From Litorimonas cladophorae (GTDB lineage Bacteria; Pseudomonadota; Alphaproteobacteria; Caulobacterales; Maricaulaceae): DNA of 64,000 nucleotides. The stretch covers positions 310,001-374,000 of the forward strand of contig NZ_BMYV01000001.1 in the NCBI RefSeq assembly GCF_014652455.1, written 5' to 3'. Position 1 is the stretch's first letter. Each line of letters opens with the position of its first letter. Under the pieces are notes generated by a model. It did no database searches, was not told where the DNA came from, and saw nothing but the letters and a program-made list of their open reading frames with translations. This document shows positions 45,800 through 55,378 of the stretch, one piece after another. The translations under genes were made by a program, and so were the position numbers.

Positions 45800-45934
45800 A
45801 GGCGCGCAGATAGGCGGCGGCGCCCGTCGGGGCAAGTAAGAAGGTGAGCCTCGTCCCATCAAGTGGGGATTTGGTGTTTCGACACTCAACTTCGCTGTGG
45901 ACATGCAGCTTTAGGATTGTCACTCATCCAGTCT

Positions 45935-47272
45935 ATGACCGCATTGAGTGAGACACAATTTGAAGCCGCGAAATTAGCCGCCAAGGCGCTGGATCGTGCC
46001 GCTGGCGACATGCGGGTCCTGACGTCATTAGAATGGGACGGCGATATGCGTCGTCGATTTCTGGGGCAGGGCATAATGCCTGATCCCCAATATGCAGAAA
46101 TCGACACGTCATCGGCGCGCGAGGCGATTGATTATGCGAAGCAGCAGATCGATGGCGATCACGTCGTTATGCAATGGCTAGGACGCTTGTGTTCGACGCT
46201 CGAAACAACGGCAAACCTAATCGAAACGCGAGGCACACCAGAATTTTTCGACCATTCAGCGCAGCTTTACGGCCGGCCGACCCGTTTCATGTTGGATAAG
46301 AAAACGCGGGTTTTGGACTTAGCCCATCATATGGACGCGACCTTAGACGGGATCGACTTCGATCATTTAGTGCTGGAGGGTGCGCAGGATGAACTAGATG
46401 CTGACGCTTTTGCACTGGCATTGGGAGGTCGAATTTCTGACTATTTCGGTGAGGACGGACCAGAGGTTATTGTCTCCGAAGAGGTCTCCGCGAAAGCTGC
46501 GGCAACATCCAGCCGTATCCGCGTTCGGGCAGATGCGGGGTTCACATCGCGTGATATCGAGCAATTACTGCATCATGAAGCCCTGATTCATTCCGCGACG
46601 GGTTTGAACGGGAAACAGCAAGATAACTTTCCGATTTTAGGGCGAGGGCATCCGGGCACGACCGAAATTCAAGAGGGTTTAGCCGTCTTTGCTGAAATCA
46701 TCACCGGATCAATGGACCCGCGCCGCTTTCGGCGGCTGTCACGTCGGGTCATTGCCATTCAGATGGCCATTGATGGCGCTGATTTTAAAGAGGTTTTCGA
46801 CTATTTTGACGATCAGATTGATGATCGAGAACAAGCCTATGAAAACGCGAGACGAATTTTTCGTGGCGGCGTGATTTCGGGTGGCGCGCCCTTCACAAAA
46901 GACATGGTTTATTTGAACGGATTGCTCCGCGTTCACAATTTCATCCGCACGGCAGTGAAGCTGCGACGCTCCGATTTAATCCGCGTTCTTTTTGTCGGGA
47001 AACTCGATATTGAGGATATCCCAGCGCTCGCACAACTTGCCAGCAAAGGGCGGATACAGCCGCCAAAGTTCATGCCGCCTTGGGCCAGCGACCTCCGCTT
47101 TCTGGTCAGCTACATGGCTTATTCAGCCTTCCTGAACCAAGTCAAAATGCCTGGTTTCCAAACCTACTATGAGCAGGAATTAAACGAAGTGCCATCTGTA
47201 TGGGGCTTTGCAGGCCGCTCGGCTGATAGTGCAGCAAGCGGTCGCGACATATTGGATTTTGAAGCGACTTAG
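45935..47272 (+). CDS. DUF1704 (QEGLA-motif) putative metallopeptidase
   Basis: This soluble protein has 445 residues from ATG 45935; an upstream in-frame start at 45863 is possible but adds an unlikely extension. It carries HHEALIH at about 213-219 (an HExxxH zinc motif, His214-Glu215-His219) and EIQEGLAVFAE with QEGLA at 246-250. This places it in the DUF1704 family, often annotated as flavohemoglobin expression-modulating QEGLA proteins. The same fold occurs in the eukaryotic MATCAP tubulin carboxypeptidases. Peptidase activity is inferred from the motif; the bacterial substrate is unknown. Confidence 0.87.
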   Translation: MTALSETQFEAAKLAAKALDRAAGDMRVLTSLEWDGDMRRRFLGQGIMPDPQYAEIDTSSAREAIDYAKQQIDGDHVVMQWLGRLCSTLETTANLIETRGTPEFFDHSAQLYGRPTRFMLDKKTRVLDLAHHMDATLDGIDFDHLVLEGAQDELDADAFALALGGRISDYFGEDGPEVIVSEEVSAKAAATSSRIRVRADAGFTSRDIEQLLHHEALIHSATGLNGKQQDNFPILGRGHPGTTEIQEGLAVFAEIITGSMDPRRFRRLSRRVIAIQMAIDGADFKEVFDYFDDQIDDREQAYENARRIFRGGVISGGAPFTKDMVYLNGLLRVHNFIRTAVKLRRSDLIRVLFVGKLDIEDIPALAQLASKGRIQPPKFMPPWASDLRFLVSYMAYSAFLNQVKMPGFQTYYEQELNEVPSVWGFAGRSADSAASGRDILDFEAT

Positions 47273-47278
47273 CGGCCT

Positions 47279-47300
47279 GCGAGAGCCACCTAGCTCTCGC
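47279..47300. terminator. Perfect stem-loop with the MoxR stop codon in its loop
   Basis: GCGAGAGC (47279-47286), loop CACCTA, GCTCTCGC (47293-47300). The MoxR stop (complement of CTA, 47290-47292) lies in the loop and the DUF1704 stop lies 7 bp to the left. No T tract; a likely bidirectional terminator for the convergent pair. Confidence 0.6.
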
Positions 47301-48135
47301 GACGTGTGAGGAACGCCAAGCGTTCAAAAAGATGCACGTCTTGCTCGTTTTTGAGCAAGGCTCCGTGAAGCGGTGGGATCATCTTCTTCGGGTCGGCTTC
47401 CTTGATGATCTCTGGATCGATATCCTCAACCAGCAAAAGTTTCAGCCAATCGAGCAATTCTGACGTCGAGGGTTTCTTCTTGAGACCAGGCATCGCACGA
47501 ACTTCGAAGAAGCGTTTCATCGCCGCAGACAGCATACGTTGCTTAATGTCAGGGAAATGGACTTGGACGATTTTCTCCATCGTCTCATCATCTGGGAACT
47601 GAATGTAATGGAAGAAACAGCGGCGCAGAAATGCGTCGGGCAGGTCCTTTTCATTATTCGACGTGATGATGATAATTGGACGCTGCTTCGCCGTGATCGT
47701 TTCACCCGTTTCATAGACAGAAAACGCCATCTTATCGAGTTCATGCAAAAGATCGTTTGGAAATTCGATATCGGCCTTGTCGATTTCGTCAATCAGCAGG
47801 ATCGGGCGAACATCCGATTCGAAGGCTTCCCAAACTTTGCCTTTTCTGATGTAGTTTTTGATGTCGTGGACCCGGTCATCGCCCAATTGCGAATCGCGCA
47901 GGCGCGCAACGGCGTCATATTCATACAGCCCCTGTTGGGCCTTTGTCGTTGATTTCACATTCCATTCAATGAGTGGCGCGCCGAGGCCCTTGGCGATTTC
48001 ATGTGCCAAAACGGTTTTACCCGTGCCGGGTTCGCCTTTGATCAAAAGGGGACGCTCTAGCGTGATCGCTGCGTTTACAGCCATTTTTAGGTCATTCGTT
48101 GCGACGTAATTGTCGGTGCCGTCAAATCTTGCCAT
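47290..48135 (-). CDS. MoxR-family AAA+ ATPase
   Basis: MoxR ATPases act as chaperones that insert cofactors or activate complexes, usually with a von Willebrand factor A (CoxE-like) partner. The start at 48135 has a clear GGAGG site and gives 281 residues (MARFDGTDNYVATNDLKMAV); upstream in-frame ORF sequence is non-coding. Walker A is GEPGTGKT (34-41), Walker B LLIDEIDKAD, sensor 1 IIITSNNEKDLPDAFLRRC, and FHYIQFPD follows. The expected VWA gene is not next to it: the downstream neighbour is the convergent DUF1704 gene. Confidence 0.93.
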   Translation of the reverse strand: MARFDGTDNYVATNDLKMAVNAAITLERPLLIKGEPGTGKTVLAHEIAKGLGAPLIEWNVKSTTKAQQGLYEYDAVARLRDSQLGDDRVHDIKNYIRKGKVWEAFESDVRPILLIDEIDKADIEFPNDLLHELDKMAFSVYETGETITAKQRPIIIITSNNEKDLPDAFLRRCFFHYIQFPDDETMEKIVQVHFPDIKQRMLSAAMKRFFEVRAMPGLKKKPSTSELLDWLKLLLVEDIDPEIIKEADPKKMIPPLHGALLKNEQDVHLFERLAFLTRRES

Positions 48136-48351
48136 CGTGGCCTCCAGAATCTTTGGCGTCGTTTTACGGTATCCATCCATGGGGGCAAGCGAACAGCACT
48201 GAATATCGGTATTTGAAATTTTTGTGACCTCTGCCAAATGCACTTGCTGGATTTTGAACTCACGGTTATGACCGCGCGAAATCGTGAAGCTAGCACAACT
48301 GTGAAAACACAGGTGCGAGAGACACGCAGTATTTGGAAAATAGGGGATGCT

Positions 48352-48783
48352 ATGACCAAGGCGGCTAGAAAAACTGTGAAACTTCCTAAGGGCTATGTGC
48401 CGACGGAAGACGAAAAATTCATGAACCCAAAGCAACGTGAGTATTTTCGTCAAAAGCTTTTGGCTTGGAAAGCCGATATTGTCGAAGAAACCCGCAACAC
48501 GGTTGAATACCTCAAGGGCGAGAATGTCTCGCATCCAGATCCTGCAGATACGGCCACGGCCAATGCGGATCGCCAGTTGGAGCTATCCACGAAAGATCGC
48601 CTACGCAAGCTGAGCAGCCAAATTGATAAAGCCCTCGCGCGGATTGAGGCCGGGACTTACGGATATTGTGAAGAAACCGGTGATCCGATCCGGTTAAAGC
48701 GTTTGGATGCACGTCCGATCGCAAAGCTGTCGATCGAAGCGCAAGAAATGCACGAGCGTAGTGACAGCCTGAAAGCGGGTTAG
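48352..48783 (+). CDS. dksA: RNA polymerase-binding transcription factor DksA (Cys-poor)
   Basis: DksA binds the secondary channel of RNA polymerase and, with ppGpp, adjusts transcription. ATG 48352 has AGGGGA upstream and gives 143 residues. The coiled-coil tip DPADTA (63-68) keeps the functional acidic pair. The finger region GYCEETGDPIRLKRLDARPI retains only Cys106; the other three zinc ligands are Thr109, Ser127 and Ala130. This substitution pattern is common in alphaproteobacterial DksA, so the fold probably holds without zinc. It is divergent from moxR and followed by a strong terminator. Confidence 0.94.
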   Translation: MTKAARKTVKLPKGYVPTEDEKFMNPKQREYFRQKLLAWKADIVEETRNTVEYLKGENVSHPDPADTATANADRQLELSTKDRLRKLSSQIDKALARIEAGTYGYCEETGDPIRLKRLDARPIAKLSIEAQEMHERSDSLKAG

Positions 48784-48804
48784 GCTTCAACGTCACCTCG
48801 AAAG

Positions 48805-48839
48805 AAAAAAGCCGGAGGCTCTCGCCCCCGGCTTTTTTT
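48805..48839. terminator. Bidirectional rho-independent terminator (dksA / DUF885)
   Basis: AAAAAAGCCGG (48805-48815) pairs with CCGGCTTTTTT (48828-48838), with a T tract on both strands. It sits between the convergent dksA and DUF885 genes and fits both. Confidence 0.92.
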
Positions 48840-48859
48840 ATGCACGATGTTTTGGGGCG

Positions 48860-50719
48860 CTATCCAGCCTTTGCCTCGGCAATATATAGATCGACTTGCT
48901 CTTCCATAATGCTCAAGGGGACGGGACCCGTGGCCAAGATGGCATCGTGGAAATCACGAATGTCGAACTTATCGCCGAGTTCGGCTTTGGCGCCTTCGCG
49001 TAGCTCCAGAATTTTATTCATGCCAATTTTATAGGCTGTCGCCTGACCCGGCATCACGATGTAGCGCTCAATTGCTTTCAAGCAGTCAGACTCGGGGTTT
49101 GGCGTATTTGTCATCAAATAGGCGGTGGCTTCCTCACGCGTCCATTTTTTGTCGTGTAAGCCCGTGTCGACGACCAGACGCGCGGCGCGCCAAAGTTCCA
49201 TCGCCAAGCGGCCGGAGTCCGAATAGGGGTCCTGATAAAGCCCCATCTCTTTAGGTAAATATTCGGAATATAGCCCCCAACCCTCTGAATAGGCTGTGAA
49301 ACGTCCATATTTCCGGAAAGATGGAATGCCTTCCAGCTCCTGGCTAATTGATAGCTGCATGTGATGTCCCGGAATACCTTCGTGATAGGCAAGGGCCTCC
49401 ATTTGATACACAGGCATGGCGTCCATCCGGTAAAGGTTGGCGTAATAAATGCCGGGGCGCGTCCCATCTGGGGCAGGGCGGTTGTAGAAGGCTTTGCCCG
49501 CAGCTTTTTCGCGGAAGGCTTCGACAGCCCGAACCTCTAGCTCCGCTTTTGGCAGGCGGTTAAAGACTTCCGGCAAACGCACTTTCATGTCGTCGATAAA
49601 TTTGGTGGCCTCTTTCAAATAGGCGGCTCGTCCGCGCGCCCCTTCTGGCTTAAAGAACTGGGAGTCCGTTCGCGTGAACTCAAAGAATTCCTGCAGTGTG
49701 CCGTCAAACTCGACTTGTTTCATAATCTCGCGCATTTCCGAATGGATACGGTCAACTTCGGATAGGCCGAGTTCGTGAATTTCAGTGGCAGACATATCTG
49801 TGGTCGTCATGACCTCAAGTCGGGCACTGTAATAGTCTCCACCGTCAGGCAGTTTCCAAGCGCCATCGTCGGATGATGAAAGTGGTTTTTGACGCTCCAT
49901 CTCAGCGATGATGCGCTCATATGCAGGGGTCAGGTCATTGACGATGGCCGCAATTGCGCGTTCGTAAAGTCCGGTGCGTGTCGGCTCGTCCAAATCTAGC
50001 TTTTCAACTTTCTTCTTAAAGTCACCCAGCAGAAGATTGAGGTCTTCACTCTCAGCGTCATTTGGGTTGCCCGCGATGATGTTTCGGGAGCTTTCAATCA
50101 CGAAATCATAGACGAATGTTGGCGGGGCGATGCCTTTTTCAAATTTAGCTTTGGCTTGACGGGTGTATTCATCCAACGGCACATCGATTGTTTCAAGACG
50201 CGTCAGGTAGTTCTCTGCATCCTCCAAATCGTTGATCTTGTGATTGTTCATCAAAAATGTGGGAAGTGAAGAATGGGCGCCGCGCATTTGCGTATAGGTG
50301 TACTGATGATCCCACCATTCGCGACCGGCCAGAGCGTTGTCAGCATTTTTCTCGAACAAACGGTAAGAAAGCTGCCCGTCTGCATCCAACGCATCATAGT
50401 CAAATAACTCGCGCATTTCGGCAAGGTCTTCCCGGGTGCGGTCGAGTTGCTCTAACGCATAAGCGCGGCTGGGGTCATTCCACTCGTCTTGGCGTTCATC
50501 AATTCCAAGTGACGTCAGTTGCTGCGGATAAGCTCGAACGCTCTCCATGAAGCGATCCTCAAACCAAGCATTGAGACGGGCTTTCTCTGTCGCGGCTGTC
50601 GTCGTCGTGTCAGTTGTTTCAACATTGGCTTTGGGTGTCGGCGCCTCGGTAGCAGGCGCACATGCGCCAAGGACAAACAGAGAGGCGAGAATAAGCGTAT
50701 GAGGGGCGATGCGTCGCAT
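48860..50719 (-). CDS. DUF885 lipoprotein (putative metallopeptidase), copy 1
   Basis: The 619-residue precursor begins with a lipoprotein signal (lipobox LGAC, Cys20), a Thr/Glu-rich linker (about 21-48) and a long helical DUF885 domain. YHEGIPGHHMQ at about 445-455 (His446, Glu447, His452) is the family zinc-like motif. Its ATG overlaps the stop of the upstream paralogue by one base (TAATG), so the pair is an operon. DUF885 proteins are thought to be M2/M3-like peptidases, but substrates are unknown. It is probably anchored in the outer membrane, facing the periplasm, where LolCDE cargo ends up. Confidence 0.88.
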   Translation of the reverse strand: MRRIAPHTLILASLFVLGACAPATEAPTPKANVETTDTTTTAATEKARLNAWFEDRFMESVRAYPQQLTSLGIDERQDEWNDPSRAYALEQLDRTREDLAEMRELFDYDALDADGQLSYRLFEKNADNALAGREWWDHQYTYTQMRGAHSSLPTFLMNNHKINDLEDAENYLTRLETIDVPLDEYTRQAKAKFEKGIAPPTFVYDFVIESSRNIIAGNPNDAESEDLNLLLGDFKKKVEKLDLDEPTRTGLYERAIAAIVNDLTPAYERIIAEMERQKPLSSSDDGAWKLPDGGDYYSARLEVMTTTDMSATEIHELGLSEVDRIHSEMREIMKQVEFDGTLQEFFEFTRTDSQFFKPEGARGRAAYLKEATKFIDDMKVRLPEVFNRLPKAELEVRAVEAFREKAAGKAFYNRPAPDGTRPGIYYANLYRMDAMPVYQMEALAYHEGIPGHHMQLSISQELEGIPSFRKYGRFTAYSEGWGLYSEYLPKEMGLYQDPYSDSGRLAMELWRAARLVVDTGLHDKKWTREEATAYLMTNTPNPESDCLKAIERYIVMPGQATAYKIGMNKILELREGAKAELGDKFDIRDFHDAILATGPVPLSIMEEQVDLYIAEAKAG

Positions 50720-52563
50720 TAGTTAGTCTCCGATTTTGTATCTTGAATATAAGCGTCTACGAGTTCTTCCAGCACGCTTAGCGGTACTGAACCATTCGCA
50801 AGGACCGTATCATGAAAACGGCGAATGTCGAATTGATCGCCGAGTTCGGACTCGGCTTTCTTCCGAAGCTCTTCAATTTTAAGTTTTCCGATCATGTAAG
50901 CCGTCGCTTGGCCAGGCCACACAATATAGCGGTCAATCTCTGCGCGAACATCACCTTCCGGATTAGGGATATTGTCGAGGTAATATTGGACCGCTTGTTC
51001 TCGGTCCCACTTTTTGGCGTGGATGCCTGTGTCGACCACAAGGCGTGCGGCTCGGAATATCTCCATGCCAAGCTGACCAAATTCTTTGTAGGGGTCTGTA
51101 TAAAGCCCGATCTCTTTGGGTAGGGCCTCGGAGTAAAGTGCCCAGCCCTCAATAAAGGCTGTGTGACCGCCCAGCGTGCGAAACTTAGGCAAGCCTTCTA
51201 ACTCTTGTGCAATTGCGATTTGCATATGATGACCTGGGATGCCTTCGTGATAGGCGAGGGCTTGCATCAGGAATTTGGGCTGATCCGCCATCGATTTCAG
51301 ATTAACGTAATATGTCCCAGGGCGAGAGCCATCCAGAGCAGGGGAATTATAAAATGCGCCAAATGCGGTGTCTTCCCGGAAAGGTTCGACGCGCTGGACG
51401 ACCATATTGGCTTTTGGCTTGGTGATGAACATGCCATCCAGCTGCAAGCGCATTTCGTCGATCAAAGCCGTCGCTTCCGCCATATAGGCATCGCGGCCCT
51501 CGTCGGTTTCGGGGAAAGTGAATTGTGGGTCCGTGCGCAAGAAGGTGAAGAAGTCTTTCAGGCTACCTTCAAACCCAACGCGGTCCATAATTTTTTGCAT
51601 TTCGGCTTGAATGCGCGCAACTTCGCTCAGGCCAATTTCGTGGATCTCATCCGCCGTGAGGGCGGTGGTGGTGTAGTGTTTCAGGCGAACATTATAATAA
51701 TCCGACCCATCAGGAAGTTTCCAAGCGCCATCTTCTGACGATGCTTCGGAGGCGTGACGGTCAAACATTGCAAGTAAAGACAGATAGGCCGGTTGTACGG
51801 ATGAGAGAAGTGCGTCCTGTGCGTCTGCTAGCAGCGCATCTTTCTCTGACTGCGTTATCTCCAGCGCATTGAATTTTTTTTGAACGTCGGCCCAAAGCGG
51901 GCTATCTTCGCCTTCGCTAAAAGGCGCGCCAGTTATTACATTGCGAGAGGCGGCGCTGATCTTGGGATAGACGAATTTTGGCATAGAGACGCCAGCCTTA
52001 AATTGCGCCTCGGCGCGCGCTTGGGCTTGCCCCAAATAGGTTTGTACCGCGGTTAAACGCGAAATGTAGGCGCTAGCATCTTCGGCGGTCTTCACGGATT
52101 GAAAATTGATCAGAAAGCTTGGAATATTGGAATGCGGGCCAGACATATGGGAAAACACGTAATCGTTTTGCGACACGTCATGGGTCGCAAGGCTATCTTC
52201 CATGTCGGCCTCGAATAGACGATAGGACAGGCGGGTCTGTTGATCTAGGCGATCAATATCGAACTCGCGGCGCATTTCGTCCAGCCACGCTTGTGCAAAT
52301 GCCGCCTCTTCATCCAAAGCCGTCTGGGAAGTGTCGTCCAGTTGATCCTTGCCGTCATCCATGCCGAGATAGGTGCGTGACATTGGGGAGCGCGCTAGGC
52401 GCTCTTCATATCGCGCCGCGAACCAGTCATTCAGGCGCTGGCTTTCGGCTTTGATCAAAGATTCGCGCTGCGGAATATCGGCTCCGCTGCCCAAGCAGCC
52501 ACTCAGCAGGGAAGTTGTACCTATCGATAGCAAAGCTGTCGCAAGCAAAAGTGTCTTTTTCAT
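50719..52563 (-). CDS. DUF885 lipoprotein (putative metallopeptidase), copy 2
   Basis: This is a paralogue of the downstream gene with the same layout: signal with lipobox LSGC (Cys23), helical DUF885 domain and YHEGIPGHHMQ (His439). ATG 52563 is preceded by AGAGGA; an in-frame TTG six bases upstream is less likely. The 614 residues align with copy 1 over nearly the full length (for example DGAWKLPDG, RPGTYYVNL, GWALYSE in the equivalent places), which indicates tandem duplication followed by strong divergence. It is divergent from cckA. Function is unknown beyond a probable peptidase. Confidence 0.88.
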   Translation of the reverse strand: MKKTLLLATALLSIGTTSLLSGCLGSGADIPQRESLIKAESQRLNDWFAARYEERLARSPMSRTYLGMDDGKDQLDDTSQTALDEEAAFAQAWLDEMRREFDIDRLDQQTRLSYRLFEADMEDSLATHDVSQNDYVFSHMSGPHSNIPSFLINFQSVKTAEDASAYISRLTAVQTYLGQAQARAEAQFKAGVSMPKFVYPKISAASRNVITGAPFSEGEDSPLWADVQKKFNALEITQSEKDALLADAQDALLSSVQPAYLSLLAMFDRHASEASSEDGAWKLPDGSDYYNVRLKHYTTTALTADEIHEIGLSEVARIQAEMQKIMDRVGFEGSLKDFFTFLRTDPQFTFPETDEGRDAYMAEATALIDEMRLQLDGMFITKPKANMVVQRVEPFREDTAFGAFYNSPALDGSRPGTYYVNLKSMADQPKFLMQALAYHEGIPGHHMQIAIAQELEGLPKFRTLGGHTAFIEGWALYSEALPKEIGLYTDPYKEFGQLGMEIFRAARLVVDTGIHAKKWDREQAVQYYLDNIPNPEGDVRAEIDRYIVWPGQATAYMIGKLKIEELRKKAESELGDQFDIRRFHDTVLANGSVPLSVLEELVDAYIQDTKSETN

Positions 52564-52649
52564 TGTCAAAAGTCCTCTGAAACGCCCTCAACAGGGCTAC
52601 TCGAAAATTTGCACGCGTCAAACTGGGAAATCATGCCTAAGGTCGCGTC

Positions 52650-55145
52650 ATGGTAGACATGATTCGCACAGATATGCCCCCCTCGAAAAGCGCGCTCCCA
52701 CTTTGGGCAGGGGTTTTCCTTGCCTCAGTCGTTCTGATGGGAACCTTAGCCGTGGTTTGGATAGGGCAAGATGAACTGGAAATGGGCGCCTTTATTCTCT
52801 TGGCAGGGATCGCAATCGTCGCTGTCTTGGCGTTGATGACATTGATAATCATGGCGCGAAACCGTGGCTTGACAGAACGCCGCAAAGTGCATCGCGACAC
52901 GCTCTACGCGGGCGCTTTCTATAACAGCCTTGTGCCTTGTCTGATCATCAAGGATGGGAAGGCCGCACACGCTAATCGGGCCTATCGGCAGTTGGCAGAG
53001 CAGTTGGGTGCTGAAACGGTTGGCGATACGCCGCCTGTTATAGATCGTCTTTTCACATCAGCGGGCAGTGAAGCGGCGGCAGCAATTTTTCGTTTGCATC
53101 ATATGACCTCAGGCGTCGAGACCGCCGAAGAAATCATCGATCTGGTGTCGCCAGAGAATGAACTCAAACGCTATCAATTGCGCGTCCAACGTTTGGGGCG
53201 CGAGAGCACGCTGTGGCAAGTCGTGGAATCCGACGCCGAAGGCGATGTGGGACATGAAGTTTTAGCCGAAGCGCCCGTCGGATTGTTCACAGTCACGAAA
53301 GACGGGCGGGTATTGGCCACGAATGACGTACTTCTGCGGTGGTTGGGCGGCAATAAAGGTGACCTGCCCACAACATTAGCCAGCTTCATTGAAGACCCGA
53401 GTGCCCTGTTAGATAGTCCTGCGGAGCCAGGGCGAACTGTGCGCACGGATACACGTTTGATCACGCGCAAAGGCGTCGTGACGCCGACGGTCATGGTCGC
53501 GAATTGGCACAAGCTCAGTAGCGGTAATGTCGTCGCAAGCGTGGCGCTTTATGGGCATTCAACGCTATCGCGCGCAGAAGGGGTTCGCACCGAGACGGGT
53601 GATGTTGAGATTGCAGCGGAAACTTATGCGGCCGCGCCTCTCGCTGTTCTAAAACTAGATGGCACACGGTTAGGGGATGCCAAGATTTTATCAGCCAATC
53701 CCGCCTTTGCCAAGATGACGGATGGTCTTGATGGCGTGGGGCAATCCTTTGCGGAAATTTTTACTGAGAACGACGTTGAGCATAGGTTCCTTAATCAAGA
53801 TGCGGCGCAGACCTCGCCAGAGGTCCCCTTTGACGGAACATTGAAAACCACGTCTGGCAATGGCTTACCCGTTTCAATTTACATCGTGAGTGACCCGCAG
53901 AATCCGACACAATCCCAAGCCTATCTCGTTAATGTGAGCGCGCGGAAAATGCTGGAAGATCAGCTTGTGCAAAGTCAAAAGATGCAAGCCATCGGACAGT
54001 TAGCGGCTGGGGTTGCACATGATTTCAACAATCTGCTGACGGCAATCCGCCTGAACACGGACGAATTATTGCAACGTCACCCCGTCGGTGACCCGTCCTA
54101 TCCTGAACTGCAGAATATCAACACGACGGGCGCGCGTGCTGCGGCTTTGGTCAAAAAACTGCTAACGTTTTCGCGTAAAGCCACACGGCGTATGGAACGG
54201 TTGGACGTGACGGACACGCTGTCCGATATGGTGGTAACTCTACGCCAGACCTTGGGCGAGCGCGCACAGCTCAAAATGATACATGCGCGCGGCCTGCCGC
54301 CTGTCAATGCGGACAAGTCTCAGATCGATACGGTTCTCATGAACCTCTGCGTCAACGCTCGCGATGCGATGGAAGACCAGGGCGGTGGCACAATCACCAT
54401 ACAATCCTCGCTCTTGCCGAGAACCGCGATCACAGACGTGCACCTTTTGGAGGCGTTAAAGCCAATCCCAGGGGACGACTTTGTCGTGATCAGTGTCGCT
54501 GACACGGGGACCGGAATGCCGGATGAGGTGAAGTCGAAAATATTTGAACCTTTCTTCACAACTAAAGAGCAGGGCAAAGGAACGGGACTTGGTCTCGCCA
54601 CCGTTTACGGCATCGTCCAGCAATCTGGCGGACACCTGACCGTCGACTCCGTCGTTGGTAAAGGCACGACCTTCCGTATCTATCTACCTGCTGCGGGGGC
54701 CGCACCCGAGGTCAGTGAGCTTCCCGTGGTGAAAACGCCGCCACCGCCACGCAAACCGTCGGATCTGGCAGGGCAGGGTAACATCCTGTTCGTCGAGGAT
54801 GAAGCGTCTGTTCGAGGTATTGCCGCTAAAGCTCTGCGCAAGAAAGGCTATCGCGTAATCGAGGCAGAGGACGGGGAGGAAGCTTTAGAAATTTTGGAGG
54901 AGACGAAAGTGCCATTTGATCTCATGATTTCAGACGTCGTAATGCCGGGCATGGACGGTCCGACGCTCTTACGCGCGGGTCGAAAACTCTTAGGTGACGC
55001 TCGCATCGTATTCATATCTGGATATGCAGAAGAAGAATTTTCTGAACTATTATCGGAAGAACCAGATGTGACATTTTTACCGAAGCCCTTCACTTTTGCG
55101 CAACTTGCCGAAAAGGTGAAATCGGAAATCGGAGAAGTGTCTTAA
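52650..55145 (+). CDS. cckA: Hybrid histidine kinase CckA (cell-cycle control)
   Basis: CckA is the bifunctional kinase/phosphatase that feeds phosphate through ChpT to CtrA and CpdR in alphaproteobacteria. The 831-residue protein has two N-terminal membrane helices (about 19-40 and 47-68), two PAS-like regions (about 90-420), HisKA with phospho-acceptor His457 ([13 protein letters not shown]), HATPase with [20 protein letters not shown], and a C-terminal receiver with phospho-acceptor Asp762 ([12 protein letters not shown]). AAGG precedes the ATG. The order cckA-recA-alaS is common in relatives. The CtrA and ChpT genes are not in the window. Confidence 0.95.
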   Translation: MVDMIRTDMPPSKSALPLWAGVFLASVVLMGTLAVVWIGQDELEMGAFILLAGIAIVAVLALMTLIIMARNRGLTERRKVHRDTLYAGAFYNSLVPCLIIKDGKAAHANRAYRQLAEQLGAETVGDTPPVIDRLFTSAGSEAAAAIFRLHHMTSGVETAEEIIDLVSPENELKRYQLRVQRLGRESTLWQVVESDAEGDVGHEVLAEAPVGLFTVTKDGRVLATNDVLLRWLGGNKGDLPTTLASFIEDPSALLDSPAEPGRTVRTDTRLITRKGVVTPTVMVANWHKLSSGNVVASVALYGHSTLSRAEGVRTETGDVEIAAETYAAAPLAVLKLDGTRLGDAKILSANPAFAKMTDGLDGVGQSFAEIFTENDVEHRFLNQDAAQTSPEVPFDGTLKTTSGNGLPVSIYIVSDPQNPTQSQAYLVNVSARKMLEDQLVQSQKMQAIGQLAAGVAHDFNNLLTAIRLNTDELLQRHPVGDPSYPELQNINTTGARAAALVKKLLTFSRKATRRMERLDVTDTLSDMVVTLRQTLGERAQLKMIHARGLPPVNADKSQIDTVLMNLCVNARDAMEDQGGGTITIQSSLLPRTAITDVHLLEALKPIPGDDFVVISVADTGTGMPDEVKSKIFEPFFTTKEQGKGTGLGLATVYGIVQQSGGHLTVDSVVGKGTTFRIYLPAAGAAPEVSELPVVKTPPPPRKPSDLAGQGNILFVEDEASVRGIAAKALRKKGYRVIEAEDGEEALEILEETKVPFDLMISDVVMPGMDGPTLLRAGRKLLGDARIVFISGYAEEEFSELLSEEPDVTFLPKPFTFAQLAEKVKSEIGEVS

Positions 55146-55247
55146 GCGTACCAACGGAATAATACACACGTTCAAATCGATTAAAAGCGCGGTGTTCGGG
55201 CTCTAGAAAGTTCGTTAACAAACTGAATTAAAACAAATAAAAAATAC

Positions 55248-55262
55248 GTTCAGCATTTGTTC
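55248..55262 (+). promoter_or_regulatory. LexA (SOS) box upstream of recA
   Basis: GTTC-AGCATTT-GTTC is a perfect alphaproteobacterial LexA operator, 117 bp upstream of the recA ATG. A second, imperfect site GAAC-N7-AAAC lies at 55283-55297. Confidence 0.9.
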
Positions 55263-55378
55263 CATTTCCGCTTGCGGAGTGAGAACAAATGTGAAACAAA
55301 CTGATCACGGCAGTCCGATTACAGCCGTAACTTTACGATCCGGCGAAGGGCTCCGTCGGTTTTATTGGAGTTGAACTC

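Noticed and set aside
45800-45904. N-terminal 35-residue extension of RF3
   Set aside because: Pro/Arg-rich and not part of the family; the ATG at 45799 gives the normal N-terminus.
48136-48534. Long N-terminal extension of the MoxR frame
   Set aside because: Overlaps the divergent dksA upstream region and start; the ATG at 48135 has a clear GGAGG site and the family N-terminus.
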